From NCBI GenBank assembly GCA_025141835.1, contig CP081102.1, positions 3,692,501-3,756,500 of the forward strand: a DNA stretch of 64,000 nt. Reading direction: 5' to 3'. Numbering within the stretch: position 1 is the first letter of the stretch; each line of letters opens with the position of its first letter. Shown here in pieces: positions 26,633-34,862 of the stretch. Origin of the DNA: Rhodobacteraceae bacterium M385 (lineage in GTDB: Bacteria > Pseudomonadota > Alphaproteobacteria > Rhodobacterales > Rhodobacteraceae). The position numbers and the translations under genes are program-made. Under the pieces are notes generated by a model that saw nothing but the letters and a program-made list of their open reading frames with translations, was not told the origin of the DNA and did no database searches.

Positions 26633-27330
26633 CCGAGCCCCTCGTTTCCATCCTTGATGATGAACCGCAAATCCGCGCGATGCTGTCGGAAGCCCTGCAA
26701 GACGCAGGCTTTCGCACCGCCACCTTCGCCCGCGCCACCGAGTTTGAGGCCGCTCTGCGCCACACAACCCCCGATGTCTGCCTTGTGGATCTGGGCCTGC
26801 CGGACCGCGATGGTCTTGCTGTGGTCCACCGTCTGGCGCTGGAATCAGGGGCGGCGATTATCATCATCTCGGGCCGCGCTCAGGTGCAGGACCGGGTGAC
26901 GGGGCTGGAGTTGGGGGCCGATGATTACATCATCAAACCGTTTGATCCCGCCGAGGTGATCGCCCGCGTCCGCGCCCGCCTACGCAGCCCCAAAGCGCCC
27001 GACCGCGCCCAGAACACGGCGCGTTTCAACGGCTGGACGGCACAGTTTGAAAGCTATGTGCTGACCGATGAAAGCGGTGCGGAAACCACGTTCTCTCATG
27101 CGGAAGGAGAGGTGCTGCGCCTGTTCCTCAACGCGCCCAAGCGGTTGATCTCCAGGCAACAAATGCAGGAAAGCCTCGGCGGCGCGGCAGGCGATAGCTT
27201 CGACCGGGCCATGGATGTGCGGATCTCACGGCTGCGCACGAAACTGGGCGAAGACCCCAAGAACCCCCGTCTGATCAAGACGATCTACGGGGCGGGCTAC
27301 ATCTTCCTTGGCGATGTAAGCTGGTCCTAG
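26629..27330 (+). CDS. OmpR/PhoB-family response regulator
   Basis: 233 residues. Receiver domain with ILDDEP, phospho-Asp in CLVDLGLPD, Thr/Ser and Lys in ISGRAQ and DDYIIKPFDP; winged-helix output domain with LPK-like DVRISRLRTKLGED and TIYGAGYIF. The ATG sits inside the kinase stop (ATGA), so this is the cognate partner. Likely target: the divergent transporter operon, by position only. Confidence 0.93.
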   Translation: MTEPLVSILDDEPQIRAMLSEALQDAGFRTATFARATEFEAALRHTTPDVCLVDLGLPDRDGLAVVHRLALESGAAIIIISGRAQVQDRVTGLELGADDYIIKPFDPAEVIARVRARLRSPKAPDRAQNTARFNGWTAQFESYVLTDESGAETTFSHAEGEVLRLFLNAPKRLISRQQMQESLGGAAGDSFDRAMDVRISRLRTKLGEDPKNPRLIKTIYGAGYIFLGDVSWS

Positions 27331-27363
27331 CGCGAGTGCAAAACGCCTGTTAGCGTTGCGCCT

Positions 27364-27525
27364 ATGGATATGATCGCACTCTCGTTCTACGCGGCCATTT
27401 GCGGCTTGCTGTCCCTTGCGGCCCCCGCCTTTGGCACGCCCGGTATCCGCCTTGCGGTTGGCGCGGGCGTCGGCATTGCCGCCGCAGCGGCTCTGCCCTT
27501 CATTCGCAGCACGGTGGGGTACTGA
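27364..27525 (+). CDS. Small two-segment membrane protein
   Basis: 53 residues, starting MDMIALSFYAAICG. Two hydrophobic stretches (about 4-22 and 28-46) suggest a hairpin in the inner membrane. Its stop shares one base with the next ATG (TGATG), so it is coupled to the dehydrogenase gene. No family recognised. No strong ribosome site. Confidence 0.55.
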   Translation: MDMIALSFYAAICGLLSLAAPAFGTPGIRLAVGAGVGIAAAAALPFIRSTVGY

Positions 27526-28577
27526 TGCATCTTTGGGTTCGCGCGGAAGAACGCGCCAATGAACGCCGCGTGGGGATCACGCCCGCAGGTGTCGCCCGGC
27601 TGATGGCCGAGGGCATGCGGGTCACCGTAGAAGACAGCCCCACCCGCGTCCTGCCGATTGACGGCTACCGCCAGACGGGCGCGGCGATTGCACCTGCCGG
27701 GTCGTGGCGTGATGCGCCAGACGATGCGGTTATCTTCGGCCTGAAAGAGCTGCCCTTCGATACCGGGCCTTTGCGACATCGCCACATTCTGTTCGGCCAT
27801 GCCTTCAAGGGCCAAGCCGATGGGCTGGACCTTCTGGCGCGGTTCAAGGCGGGCGGCGGCGGCCTATATGATCTGGAGTATCTGGTCGATGATCGGCAAC
27901 GCCGGGTTGCGGCTTTCGGCTATTGGGCGGGCTTTGTGGGCGCCGCCCTCAGCGTGGCGGCATGGGCCGCGCAACATGGCAGCAAGGCTGTGGGCCCCGT
28001 CACCACATGGGAAAATCAGCAAGATTTGGTGGCCGATATCCAAGACCGCCTTGCTGCCACCAACGCACCCACCCCAACAGCCCTTATCATCGGCGCGTTG
28101 GGGCGCACCGGAACAGGCGCCACGGCGTTCCTGTCCCAGATTGGCGTCACACCTACCGCTTGGGACATGGCAGAGACTGCCCACGGCGGCCCCTTCCCCG
28201 AGGTATTGGCCCACAATATCTTCCTCAACTGCATTCTGGCGATGGAAGGCGTACCCGTATTTGTGCCTGCCGATGCCGCCCAAGCACCCCGCGCCCTGCG
28301 GGTGATTGGCGATATCGCCTGTGATCCGAGTTCGGATTTTTCTCCCGTGAAGGTCTATGACCGCGTCACCACATGGGCAGAGCCAATTCTTCGGGTCGTG
28401 CAAGAGCCGCCCCTCGACGTGATGGCGATTGATAACCTGCCCTCACTTCTGCCGCTGGAAAGCTCCGAAGATTTCGCAGACCAGCTCCTGCCCCACCTGC
28501 AAGCGTTGCCCCGCATTAACCAAGGCGTTTGGGCCCGCGCCCATGAAACCTACCGCACCGCGCTTGCTACGCTGTAG
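27525..28577 (+). CDS. Saccharopine dehydrogenase (NAD+, L-lysine-forming) Lys1-like
   Basis: 350 residues with the AlaDH/PNT-type N-terminal fold and the Lys1 pattern: RAEERANERRVGITP, GLKELP, FGHAFKGQ, YDLEYL, FGYWAGFVGAAL, then near the end DNLPSLLPLESSEDFADQLL. In fungi this enzyme finishes lysine synthesis. A bacterium that also has dapB (at 49.2 kb) makes lysine by the diaminopimelate route, so here the enzyme more likely works in lysine degradation or an uncharacterised reductive amination. Start chosen at the ATG coupled to the small membrane protein. Confidence 0.85.
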   Translation: MHLWVRAEERANERRVGITPAGVARLMAEGMRVTVEDSPTRVLPIDGYRQTGAAIAPAGSWRDAPDDAVIFGLKELPFDTGPLRHRHILFGHAFKGQADGLDLLARFKAGGGGLYDLEYLVDDRQRRVAAFGYWAGFVGAALSVAAWAAQHGSKAVGPVTTWENQQDLVADIQDRLAATNAPTPTALIIGALGRTGTGATAFLSQIGVTPTAWDMAETAHGGPFPEVLAHNIFLNCILAMEGVPVFVPADAAQAPRALRVIGDIACDPSSDFSPVKVYDRVTTWAEPILRVVQEPPLDVMAIDNLPSLLPLESSEDFADQLLPHLQALPRINQGVWARAHETYRTALATL

Positions 28578-28607
28578 GCCGCTACTGAACCTTTCGCCAA
28601 GAAAGAG

Positions 28608-28637
28608 TGATCCACTCTAGGCGCTGCGCCGTAACAT
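28608..28637 (+). promoter_or_regulatory. Predicted RpoE/ChrR-type (ECF) autoregulated promoter
   Basis: TGATCCA at 28608-28614, then TAACAT at 28632-28637 with 18 bases between the hexamers. This resembles the TGATCC / TAA-type promoters of the singlet-oxygen sigma factor of Rhodobacter. It lies about 90 bases before the sigma gene, as expected for autoregulation. Confidence 0.6.
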
Positions 28638-28729
28638 GCATAAGCTGTTTACGAGCGACCACTATGTTTGAGCGCTGGTCTTGCGAAGGACGCCAAGTAA
28701 GGCGTGCCTCAACGGATACACCGCGTGGA

Positions 28730-29284
28730 ATGATCGTGACGGCAAAAGAACCCTCTCCCGCGTATTGGGCCGCCAAAGTGGCAGCTATTGCGCAGAACCA
28801 AGATCAAGATGCCTTTGCCGAGGTCTTTCGGCATTTCGCCCCTCGGGTGAAGGCGTTTCTGATCAAATCCGGGGCTGATCCCAGCCTTGCCGAGGATTGT
28901 ATGCAGGACGTCATGGCCACCCTTTGGCGCAAGGCTCATATGTTCGACCCGTCGCGCGCCTCTGTGGCGACGTGGATCTTTACGATTGCCCGAAACCGCA
29001 AGATTGACCTGTTGCGTCGGTCCGCTCGCCCTGACCCGGAAGAGCTTCCTTGGGGCCCCGACCAGCCGCCCGATCAGGCCGATGTGATCGCTTTCCAACA
29101 AGATAGCGCACGCCTTGCCCAAGCGCTGGAAGACCTGCCGGACAAGCAACGCATTCTGATACGCCGGGCCTATTTCGGCGATCTTTCCCACGCAGAGATT
29201 TCACTAGAAACGGGCCTGCCCCTTGGCACGATCAAGTCGCGAATTAGGTTAGCGCTTGAACGGCTCCGACACGCGATGAACTGA
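28730..29284 (+). CDS. rpoE: ECF sigma factor, RpoE/ChrR type (ECF11-like)
   Basis: 184 residues. Region 2 (DAFAEVFRHFAPRVKAFLIK through MATLWRKAHMFDP and WIFTIARNRKIDLLRR) and region 4 (LPDKQRILIRRAYF, HAEISLETGLPLGTIKSRI) are complete. In Rhodobacter the orthologue directs the response to singlet oxygen and related stress. The start at 28730 gives the normal length; the frame is open further upstream but without homology. The ChrR-like anti-sigma gene follows after 24 bases. Confidence 0.92.
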   Translation: MIVTAKEPSPAYWAAKVAAIAQNQDQDAFAEVFRHFAPRVKAFLIKSGADPSLAEDCMQDVMATLWRKAHMFDPSRASVATWIFTIARNRKIDLLRRSARPDPEELPWGPDQPPDQADVIAFQQDSARLAQALEDLPDKQRILIRRAYFGDLSHAEISLETGLPLGTIKSRIRLALERLRHAMN

Positions 29285-29308
29285 AACAAACCGAAATTTG
29301 ATACCTTG

Positions 29309-29974
29309 ATGACAGATATTCACCACTCCGCCCCTGACGACGTGCTGATGGGCTACGCGACCGGAACATTGGCGAAAGCCTTTGATCTGGTGCTGGCAAC
29401 GCATGTCTCGCTCAGCGATGACGCGCGGGCCCGGTTGGAGACGTTCGAAGCCCTGGGTGGTGCCGTGTTGGACGATATGGACGCCGAAGATCTGGAGGCC
29501 GCCCCCGTTGATGAGGTCAGCTTCGAGCAGACAATGGCGAAGATCCTCGGTGGCCCTCTGTCCGATCGCAAGACACCCACAACCGCGATCGCTGGCACCT
29601 TTCCTAGGCCGCTGCAAATCGTCGTGGGTGGCGATGAAGACGCCGTGCAATGGCGGTCCCTTGGGGGCGGCGTGAAACAATGCGTGCTGCATTCCGACGA
29701 CAACGGCACCGCCCGCCTGTTGCTGATCCCCGCAGGCCGCGCCATGCCTGTGCACAGCCACAACGGAGCCGAAATGACGCTGGTCCTGAAAGGTGCGTTT
29801 CGCGATGAGGGCGGCGTGTTTGCCCGAGGCGACCTAGAGGTCGCCGACACCCAAGTCACCCACCAACCCATCGCCGACCCCGGCGAGGATTGCATCTGCC
29901 TTGTTGCCACCGACGCAAAGCTGAAGTTCCAAAGCCTCCTGCCCCGCCTGGCGCAGCCCTTCATCGGGATCTGA
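29309..29974 (+). CDS. chrR: ChrR-like cupin anti-sigma factor, zinc-site cysteines missing
   Basis: 221 residues. An N-terminal anti-sigma domain (about 1-85) is followed by a cupin domain. Known ChrR binds zinc in the N-domain through two His and a C-x2-C pair. Here His6 and His32 are present, but the pair reads Ser36 and Ala39 (THVSLSDDARAR). The cupin metal ligands look intact (HSHNGAE, then VTHQP). The DNA around 29400-29440 is clear and in frame, so this is substitution, not a frameshift. ATG at 29309 matches the start of known ChrR. Release of sigma may therefore not depend on zinc. Confidence 0.88.
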   Translation: MTDIHHSAPDDVLMGYATGTLAKAFDLVLATHVSLSDDARARLETFEALGGAVLDDMDAEDLEAAPVDEVSFEQTMAKILGGPLSDRKTPTTAIAGTFPRPLQIVVGGDEDAVQWRSLGGGVKQCVLHSDDNGTARLLLIPAGRAMPVHSHNGAEMTLVLKGAFRDEGGVFARGDLEVADTQVTHQPIADPGEDCICLVATDAKLKFQSLLPRLAQPFIGI

Positions 29975-30094
29975 CACGCGGCCGACGGGCACCTTTGCGC
30001 CGGGCATTCCCCTTGCTATTACTCGCCATGCGCCGCGATATCCAGACGCGTATTAAAGCACTCGATTTCGCGCCTGCGGGAAGGGGAACAACAG

Positions 30095-30358
30095 ATGTCC
30101 GCAATCCAAATCATCTTTCTCAGCCTCCAGGGCCTCATTTTCGTCGCTTGGGCCTTCATGATGTTCCGCACCCTCTTCCGCTTTCGCCGCCGTAGCGTCG
30201 ATCAAACAGGGCTGATGTTCCCCTCAACCAGCAACTTCATCACCCAAGCGAAATACTGGCTCTCCAGCCCCAAAGACCGGGTGGAACGCCATATCTTGCT
30301 TGCCCTGACCATCGCGCTTATTGCCCTGAATCTCCTCTTTTACCTTACAGCGCGGTAG
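30095..30358 (+). CDS. Small two-helix membrane protein, hypothetical
   Basis: 87 residues with a hydrophobic segment at each end (about 4-23 and 66-85) and a basic central loop (FRFRRRSVDQTG). AAGGGGAA precedes the ATG. Ends five bases before rluA, so probably co-transcribed. No function assigned. Confidence 0.7.
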   Translation: MSAIQIIFLSLQGLIFVAWAFMMFRTLFRFRRRSVDQTGLMFPSTSNFITQAKYWLSSPKDRVERHILLALTIALIALNLLFYLTAR

Positions 30359-30363
30359 CTCCC

Positions 30364-31020
30364 TTGAACCCCACCTTCACCTATGCGCCGCCCGACACCC
30401 CGCTGGATATCATCCACGAAGATCACGAGCTGCTGCTGGTCAACAAACCCTCAGGCCTCCTCTCTGTCCCCGGCAAGGGAGAGCATCTGGCCGATTGCCT
30501 GATCTCTCGCCTGCAAGCAGCCTTCCCCGAAACGCTCCTCGTGCATCGCTTGGATATGGACACCTCCGGCGTCATGGTCTTCGCCCGCACGCCCCACGCG
30601 CAACGCCACCTCGGCCTGCAATTCGAGAAACGCCATACCAAGAAAACCTACGTCGCCCGCGTATGGGGCGAAGTCGCCGAGAAAGAGGGTCACATCGACC
30701 TCCCCCTCATCGTCGATTGGCCCAATCGCCCCCTGCAACATGTGAACTATGAAACTGGCAAACCCGCCCAAACCGATTGGCGGCGGATGCGGCTGGAAGA
30801 CGGCGGCACCACGCGCATGCGGCTATACCCGAAAACCGGGCGTTCCCACCAACTCCGCGTCCATATGTTGGAAATCGGCCACCCCATTCTGGGCGATCCG
30901 TTTTACGCCACAGGCCCGGCCCGCGACTTCCCGCGCCTGATGCTCCACGCCGAAAGCCTGAAACTACGCCACCCCGATGGCGGCATCGGCATGACTTTCC
31001 GCGCCAAGGTCCCGTTCTAA
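30364..31020 (+). CDS. rluA: 23S rRNA/tRNA pseudouridine synthase RluA
   Basis: 218 residues, nearly the length of E. coli RluA (219), which modifies U746 of 23S rRNA and U32 of some tRNAs. Catalytic Asp64 in HRLDMDTSGVMVF. Other family blocks: VNKPSGLLSVPGKGE, KKTYVARVWGE, LIVDWPNRP, YETGKPAQT, GRSHQLRVHMLEIGHPILGD. The start appears to be TTG at 30364; the nearest ATG is out of frame. Confidence 0.93.
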   Translation: MNPTFTYAPPDTPLDIIHEDHELLLVNKPSGLLSVPGKGEHLADCLISRLQAAFPETLLVHRLDMDTSGVMVFARTPHAQRHLGLQFEKRHTKKTYVARVWGEVAEKEGHIDLPLIVDWPNRPLQHVNYETGKPAQTDWRRMRLEDGGTTRMRLYPKTGRSHQLRVHMLEIGHPILGDPFYATGPARDFPRLMLHAESLKLRHPDGGIGMTFRAKVPF

Positions 31021-31035
31021 ACGTAACGCCCTGAT

Positions 31036-31177
31036 TTCACCTTGGCCTTACACCTCCCGCCGGAGGCTCCCTCGCCCGCAACACGCACAAGCGCCCGCGT
31101 TTCCACCCCGCGGGAGGGTGGGAGGGGCGACGCTCGCATTTTGCCCCGCAAAATCGCGGGCCAGCGTCTCCCCCCTC
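31036..31177. repeat. 22-bp repeat and long imperfect hairpin between convergent rluA and aldehyde dehydrogenase
   Basis: The 22-base motif at 31036-31057 matches 10701-10722 at 21 of 22 positions and, as there, begins 16 bases after the upstream stop codon. Further on, GACGCT (31129-31134) pairs with AGCGTC (31163-31168) and ATTTTGC (31138-31144) with GCAAAAT (31148-31154), inside G-rich and C-rich flanks. Possible bidirectional terminator. Confidence 0.55.
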
Positions 31178-31185
31178 AGTCAGGG

Positions 31186-32619
31186 TCATCCCCAGCCGGA
31201 AATCGCCTTGGTCTCCAGGAACTCGTGCAGGCCAAATCGCCCGCCCTCGCGTCCGTTGCCCGACTGCTTGTACCCCCCGAAAGGAGAGCCCTGCGCAAAG
31301 CCCTGACCATTTCCCTCAACCATGCCCGAGCGCAGCTGACGCCCGACCCGACGCAATTTCTCAACATCGCCCGTCTGCACATAGTTGGTCAGGCCGTAGT
31401 CGGTGTCATTGGCAATCGCCACAGCCTCTTCCTCGCTGTCAAACGGCATGATCGACAGCACCGGCCCGAAAATCTCTTCGCGGTAGATCGTCATGTCCGG
31501 CGTGACATCGGCAAACACCGTGGGGCGGATGTAGTAGCCCCGGTTCAGGTTCTCTGGCCGCCCCGTGCCACCGGCAATCAGCTTCGCGCCTTCATCAATC
31601 CCCACCTGGATCAGGTCCTGGATCTTGTTGAACTGCAATTCGCTGACCGCAGGGCCAATGTGGCGACCTTCCTCGGACGCCGGGCCCACAGTCACTTTTG
31701 CTGCCGCCTCGGCCGCTTGCTCAACCGCTTCATCATAGCGTGAGCGTTCCACCAACATCCGCGTTGGCGCGTTGCACGATTGGCCTGTGTTGCGGAAGCA
31801 GCGGATCACACCTTGCTTCACGGCCTTCTCGTCGGCATCGGCGAAAATGATATTCGCGCCTTTGCCGCCCAATTCCAGCGAAATCCGCTTGATCGTCTCG
31901 GCCCCCGCCTTCGAGATCAGACGCCCCGCCCGGGTGGAGCCGGTAAAGCTCACCATATCCACGTCCTTGTGGGCAGAAAGCTGGCTGCCGACGCCCGGAC
32001 CGTCGCCGTTCACCATGTTGTAGACACCCGCAGGCACGCCGGCCTCGTCCATCAATTCCGAGAACAATATGCCCGACAGGGGCGCAATTTCTGATGGTTT
32101 CAGGATCATCGTGCATCCGGTCAACAGCGCGGGCACCACCTTCAACACGATTTGGTTCATCGGCCAGTTCCACGGCGTAATCAGGGCGCAAACGCCAATC
32201 GGCTCATAGACCGTGCGTTCTGTCGGGGCCCAATCCCCCAAGGGATGATCCCAGACGAAATCCTTGGCGGACCGGATAAAACCCTCCAAATGCCACGAGC
32301 CCGCGCCCACTTGCTGCGCCCGTGCCAAATCCTGGGGGGCGCCCATTTCGCGGCTGATGGCCTGAGCCATATCTTCGGAGCGGGCCTTGTAGACCTCCAG
32401 CAGCTTTTCTGCCACGGCGATACGCTCTGCCGGGGCGGTCTGACTCCACGTTGAAAAGGCGCGGCGCGCGGCGGCGACGGCCGCATCGGTATCAGCCTGA
32501 TCGCCAAGCGAGATCGTTTCGCACACTTCTTCGGTCGACGGGTCGATCACCGCCATGTCGCGGGGCTTGGCCGGTGCCACCCATTTGCCGTCGATGTAGA
32601 AGTTCTTTGCGTTGCTCAT
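31186..32619 (-). CDS. NAD(P)+-dependent aldehyde dehydrogenase
   Basis: 477 residues. Oxidises an aldehyde to the acid; substrate unknown. Landmarks: ITPWNWPMNQ, GSTRAGRLI, the general-base Glu in SLELGGKGAN, the catalytic Cys in NTGQSCNAPTRML, EEIFGPVLS, and PFGGYKQSGNGREGG. ACAGGAGGC precedes the ATG. It is alone on its strand and divergent from the peroxiredoxin (217 bases between starts). Confidence 0.94.
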   Translation of the reverse strand: MSNAKNFYIDGKWVAPAKPRDMAVIDPSTEEVCETISLGDQADTDAAVAAARRAFSTWSQTAPAERIAVAEKLLEVYKARSEDMAQAISREMGAPQDLARAQQVGAGSWHLEGFIRSAKDFVWDHPLGDWAPTERTVYEPIGVCALITPWNWPMNQIVLKVVPALLTGCTMILKPSEIAPLSGILFSELMDEAGVPAGVYNMVNGDGPGVGSQLSAHKDVDMVSFTGSTRAGRLISKAGAETIKRISLELGGKGANIIFADADEKAVKQGVIRCFRNTGQSCNAPTRMLVERSRYDEAVEQAAEAAAKVTVGPASEEGRHIGPAVSELQFNKIQDLIQVGIDEGAKLIAGGTGRPENLNRGYYIRPTVFADVTPDMTIYREEIFGPVLSIMPFDSEEEAVAIANDTDYGLTNYVQTGDVEKLRRVGRQLRSGMVEGNGQGFAQGSPFGGYKQSGNGREGGRFGLHEFLETKAISGWG

Positions 32620-32836
32620 GGTCGCCTCCTGTTAGATGTCGGGCGGGACCGTGACAGGGGGCGCGGGTCTTCGCAAGACCCACCGGACCATCATCCCCCA
32701 ATCATTGGGACAGCCGTTTTCCGCCCTCCGGACGGTCCCGAACAGCACACCTAATCTGTGATATTGTCACTGTTAACCGCGCTCAGAATGCTTAGGTTTG
32801 CGTCAGACACACAGCACGCAATGAAGGAGCTACACT

Positions 32837-33490
32837 ATGGGCCTGCGTATCAACGATGAGATCCCCAACATCACAGTCGAGACCGACCACGGTTCCATGT
32901 CGCTGCACGATTTTGTAGGCGACCAATGGGCGATCCTGTTCTCTCACCCCAAGGATTTCACTCCCGTCTGCACGACCGAATTCGGTGCCGTGGCGCAACT
33001 GGCCGATGAATGGGCCGCGCGCAACACCAAGGTCATCGGCGTTTCCGTCGATGGGGTGGAAGAGCATAAGCGCTGGAAATCGGACATTCAGTCCTTCGCG
33101 GGTGCTGAGCCGACTTTCCCCATCATCGCGGACCCTGAGCTGGCCGTATCGAAAGCCTTCGATATGCTTCCGGCGGAGGCCTACCTGCCCGATGGCCGCA
33201 CTCCGAATGATACCGCCACCGTGCGCTCTGTCTTCATCATCGGGCCGGACAAGAAGCTGAAACTGTCCATGACCTATCCGATGAACGTGGGCCGCAACTT
33301 TGCCGAAGTGCTCCGCGCTTTGGATGGGCTTCAGACCGCCGCCAAGGAAAACGTCGCCACGCCCGCCAACTGGGTGCCGGGCCAGGACGTTGTGGTTCCC
33401 GTGGCTGTCTCTGATGATGACGCGATCGCCAAATACGGTGCCATCGACACCAAACTGCCCTACCTGCGCATGGCGAAACTGCCCGGTTAA
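32837..33490 (+). CDS. 1-Cys peroxiredoxin (Prx6 type)
   Basis: 217 residues. Reduces peroxides through the peroxidatic Cys45 in DFTPVCTTEFG. The C-terminal extension (from about 165) and the absence of a conserved resolving cysteine mark the Prx6/1-Cys class. TGKRxxDS-like region reads DGRTPNDTATVRSVF. GAAGGAG precedes the ATG. Ends at a repeat and a strong bidirectional terminator shared with the convergent L,D-transpeptidase. Confidence 0.94.
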   Translation: MGLRINDEIPNITVETDHGSMSLHDFVGDQWAILFSHPKDFTPVCTTEFGAVAQLADEWAARNTKVIGVSVDGVEEHKRWKSDIQSFAGAEPTFPIIADPELAVSKAFDMLPAEAYLPDGRTPNDTATVRSVFIIGPDKKLKLSMTYPMNVGRNFAEVLRALDGLQTAAKENVATPANWVPGQDVVVPVAVSDDDAIAKYGAIDTKLPYLRMAKLPG

Positions 33491-33502
33491 CCTGACCGAT
33501 AT

Positions 33503-33555
33503 CCGTAGACCGGGCCTTGGCCCGGGGGAGCGGACGCCGGGCCAAGGCCCGGTCT
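33503..33555. repeat. Interspersed palindromic repeat, copy 1 (19-bp arms)
   Basis: The arm at 33507-33525 (AGACCGGGCCTTGGCCCGG) is perfectly complementary to 33537-33555. The first 25 bases (33503-33527) recur exactly at 38757-38781. Each arm is itself nearly palindromic (CCGGGCC TT GGCCCGG). Confidence 0.8.
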
Positions 33556-33568
33556 GCCTGTCAAAACC

Positions 33569-33600
33569 AAAAAAGCCCCGGCAGTGCTCGGGGCTTTTTC
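33569..33600. terminator. Bidirectional Rho-independent terminator
   Basis: AAAAGCCCCG (33571-33580) pairs with CGGGGCTTTT (33589-33598), with T-runs on both strands. It serves the rightward peroxiredoxin and the leftward L,D-transpeptidase. Confidence 0.88.
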
Positions 33601-33619
33601 ATGGAATGTTGATGCGGTC

Positions 33620-34240
33620 TTAGCTGTGCAGAACAGCGCGGCTACCGGTGCGCACATTTTCAGCCAGCGCGATCACGTGGTCGTTGACCAGGCGCACACA
33701 GCCGGAAGAGGCCGAGGTGCCGATGGACCAAGGCTGCGGGGTACCGTGAATACGCAGGTACGTGTCACGGCCACCGGCGAACAGGTATAGTGCACGGGCC
33801 CCAAGGGGGTTGTTCGGGCCGCCGGGCACGCCGCCAGCGTATTGGCCATACACCTCTGGCTCGCGCGCGATCATGTTGGCAGTGGGCGTCCAGGACGGCC
33901 ATTCGGCTACGCGCTGAATGCGGAAGTTGCCGGGCTGATACAAGCCAGCGCGGCCCACTGCCACGCCATAGCGCATAGCCGTGCCGCCTTCTTCGATGTG
34001 GTAAAGGAACCGCGCCGTCGGGTCGACGTGGATATCCCCCACGTTCAGCCCGCTATTGGCCGCCACGCGCGTCGGCATGAAGCGCTGGTGAAGGCCCCAC
34101 GGGTTTGGCCCGGTGCCGCCCGCGGTATCTGCGGCTTCGTCAATCTCGATCCCCACGGCATCTTGCGCAAGCGCGGGCGCGGCGATCGCGCCGGAAAACA
34201 GCGTGGTCGTGGTGATGATGAAATGGCGACGGGTCAGCAT
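33620..34240 (-). CDS. L,D-transpeptidase (YkuD family)
   Basis: 206 residues. Periplasmic enzyme family that makes 3-3 peptidoglycan cross-links or attaches proteins to the wall. The signal region MLTRRHFIITTTTLFSG has a twin-Arg look, ending AAPALA. The YkuD domain holds IHGTPQPWSIG and the active-site SSGCVRLVNDHV, with the nucleophilic Cys; the commoner SHGC histidine is Ser here, a frequent variant. AGGA precedes the ATG. Confidence 0.92.
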   Translation of the reverse strand: MLTRRHFIITTTTLFSGAIAAPALAQDAVGIEIDEAADTAGGTGPNPWGLHQRFMPTRVAANSGLNVGDIHVDPTARFLYHIEEGGTAMRYGVAVGRAGLYQPGNFRIQRVAEWPSWTPTANMIAREPEVYGQYAGGVPGGPNNPLGARALYLFAGGRDTYLRIHGTPQPWSIGTSASSGCVRLVNDHVIALAENVRTGSRAVLHS

Positions 34241-34445
34241 GGCAGTCTATCCTAACGGAGATCGTGTGGAATCACTTAACCCTAATGTTTCAACCCAAGG
34301 GCTTGTGGACAAGACCCTAACCGGTCGCTTTTGGTCACATCTGCGTAAGGAAATCCTGCCCGATGGCCGATTCTGGCGTGAAATAGCCGATCTTCCGTCG
34401 GAAAGAACAGAATCGCGCAACCCCAGAGAGCCGCCCGATCTCGCG

Positions 34446-34826
34446 TTACTTCATCGAGTTCATGCCGAACATGTTGCCTTCCGTGTCTTGGCAAAGGCTC
34501 ACGAATCCGAACTCTCCGATGGAGAATTTCGGGCGGATCACCACGCCGCCTGCCTCGGCCACCCGCGCCTCTTCCACCGCCACGTCTTCCGACGCGAAGT
34601 AGATGATCGTGCCGCCCACACCCGGCGAGGCAAAGGGCGCTTTGGTGAGTGCGCCGGCGGCACCATATGCGCTCATGTCGGCGGGGAAGCTTTTCATCTG
34701 GGTCTCACCGGTGGGGTCTTCCATCGGCTCTAACGGGCGGCCAAGGACGGTTTGGTAAAAGGCGGCGGCCCGGTCCAAGTCGTCCACATAGATGTCGAAC
34801 CAAACGACGGCGTTCATGTTGCTCAT
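34446..34826 (-). CDS. VOC family protein (glyoxalase-like)
   Basis: 126 residues, one vicinal-oxygen-chelate domain built of two beta-alpha-beta-beta-beta units: FDIYVDDLDRAAAFYQTVLG and YFASEDVAVEEARVAEAGG. Metal ligands are not obvious and the substrate is unknown. Ends QDTEGNMFGMNSMK, typical for the uncharacterised VOC class. It lies 36 bases downstream of the rhodanese gene on the same strand. Confidence 0.85.
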   Translation of the reverse strand: MSNMNAVVWFDIYVDDLDRAAAFYQTVLGRPLEPMEDPTGETQMKSFPADMSAYGAAGALTKAPFASPGVGGTIIYFASEDVAVEEARVAEAGGVVIRPKFSIGEFGFVSLCQDTEGNMFGMNSMK

Positions 34827-34862
34827 GGTCTTTTCCTTTTTCTGTTTTTCAGTCGTCAGGAC

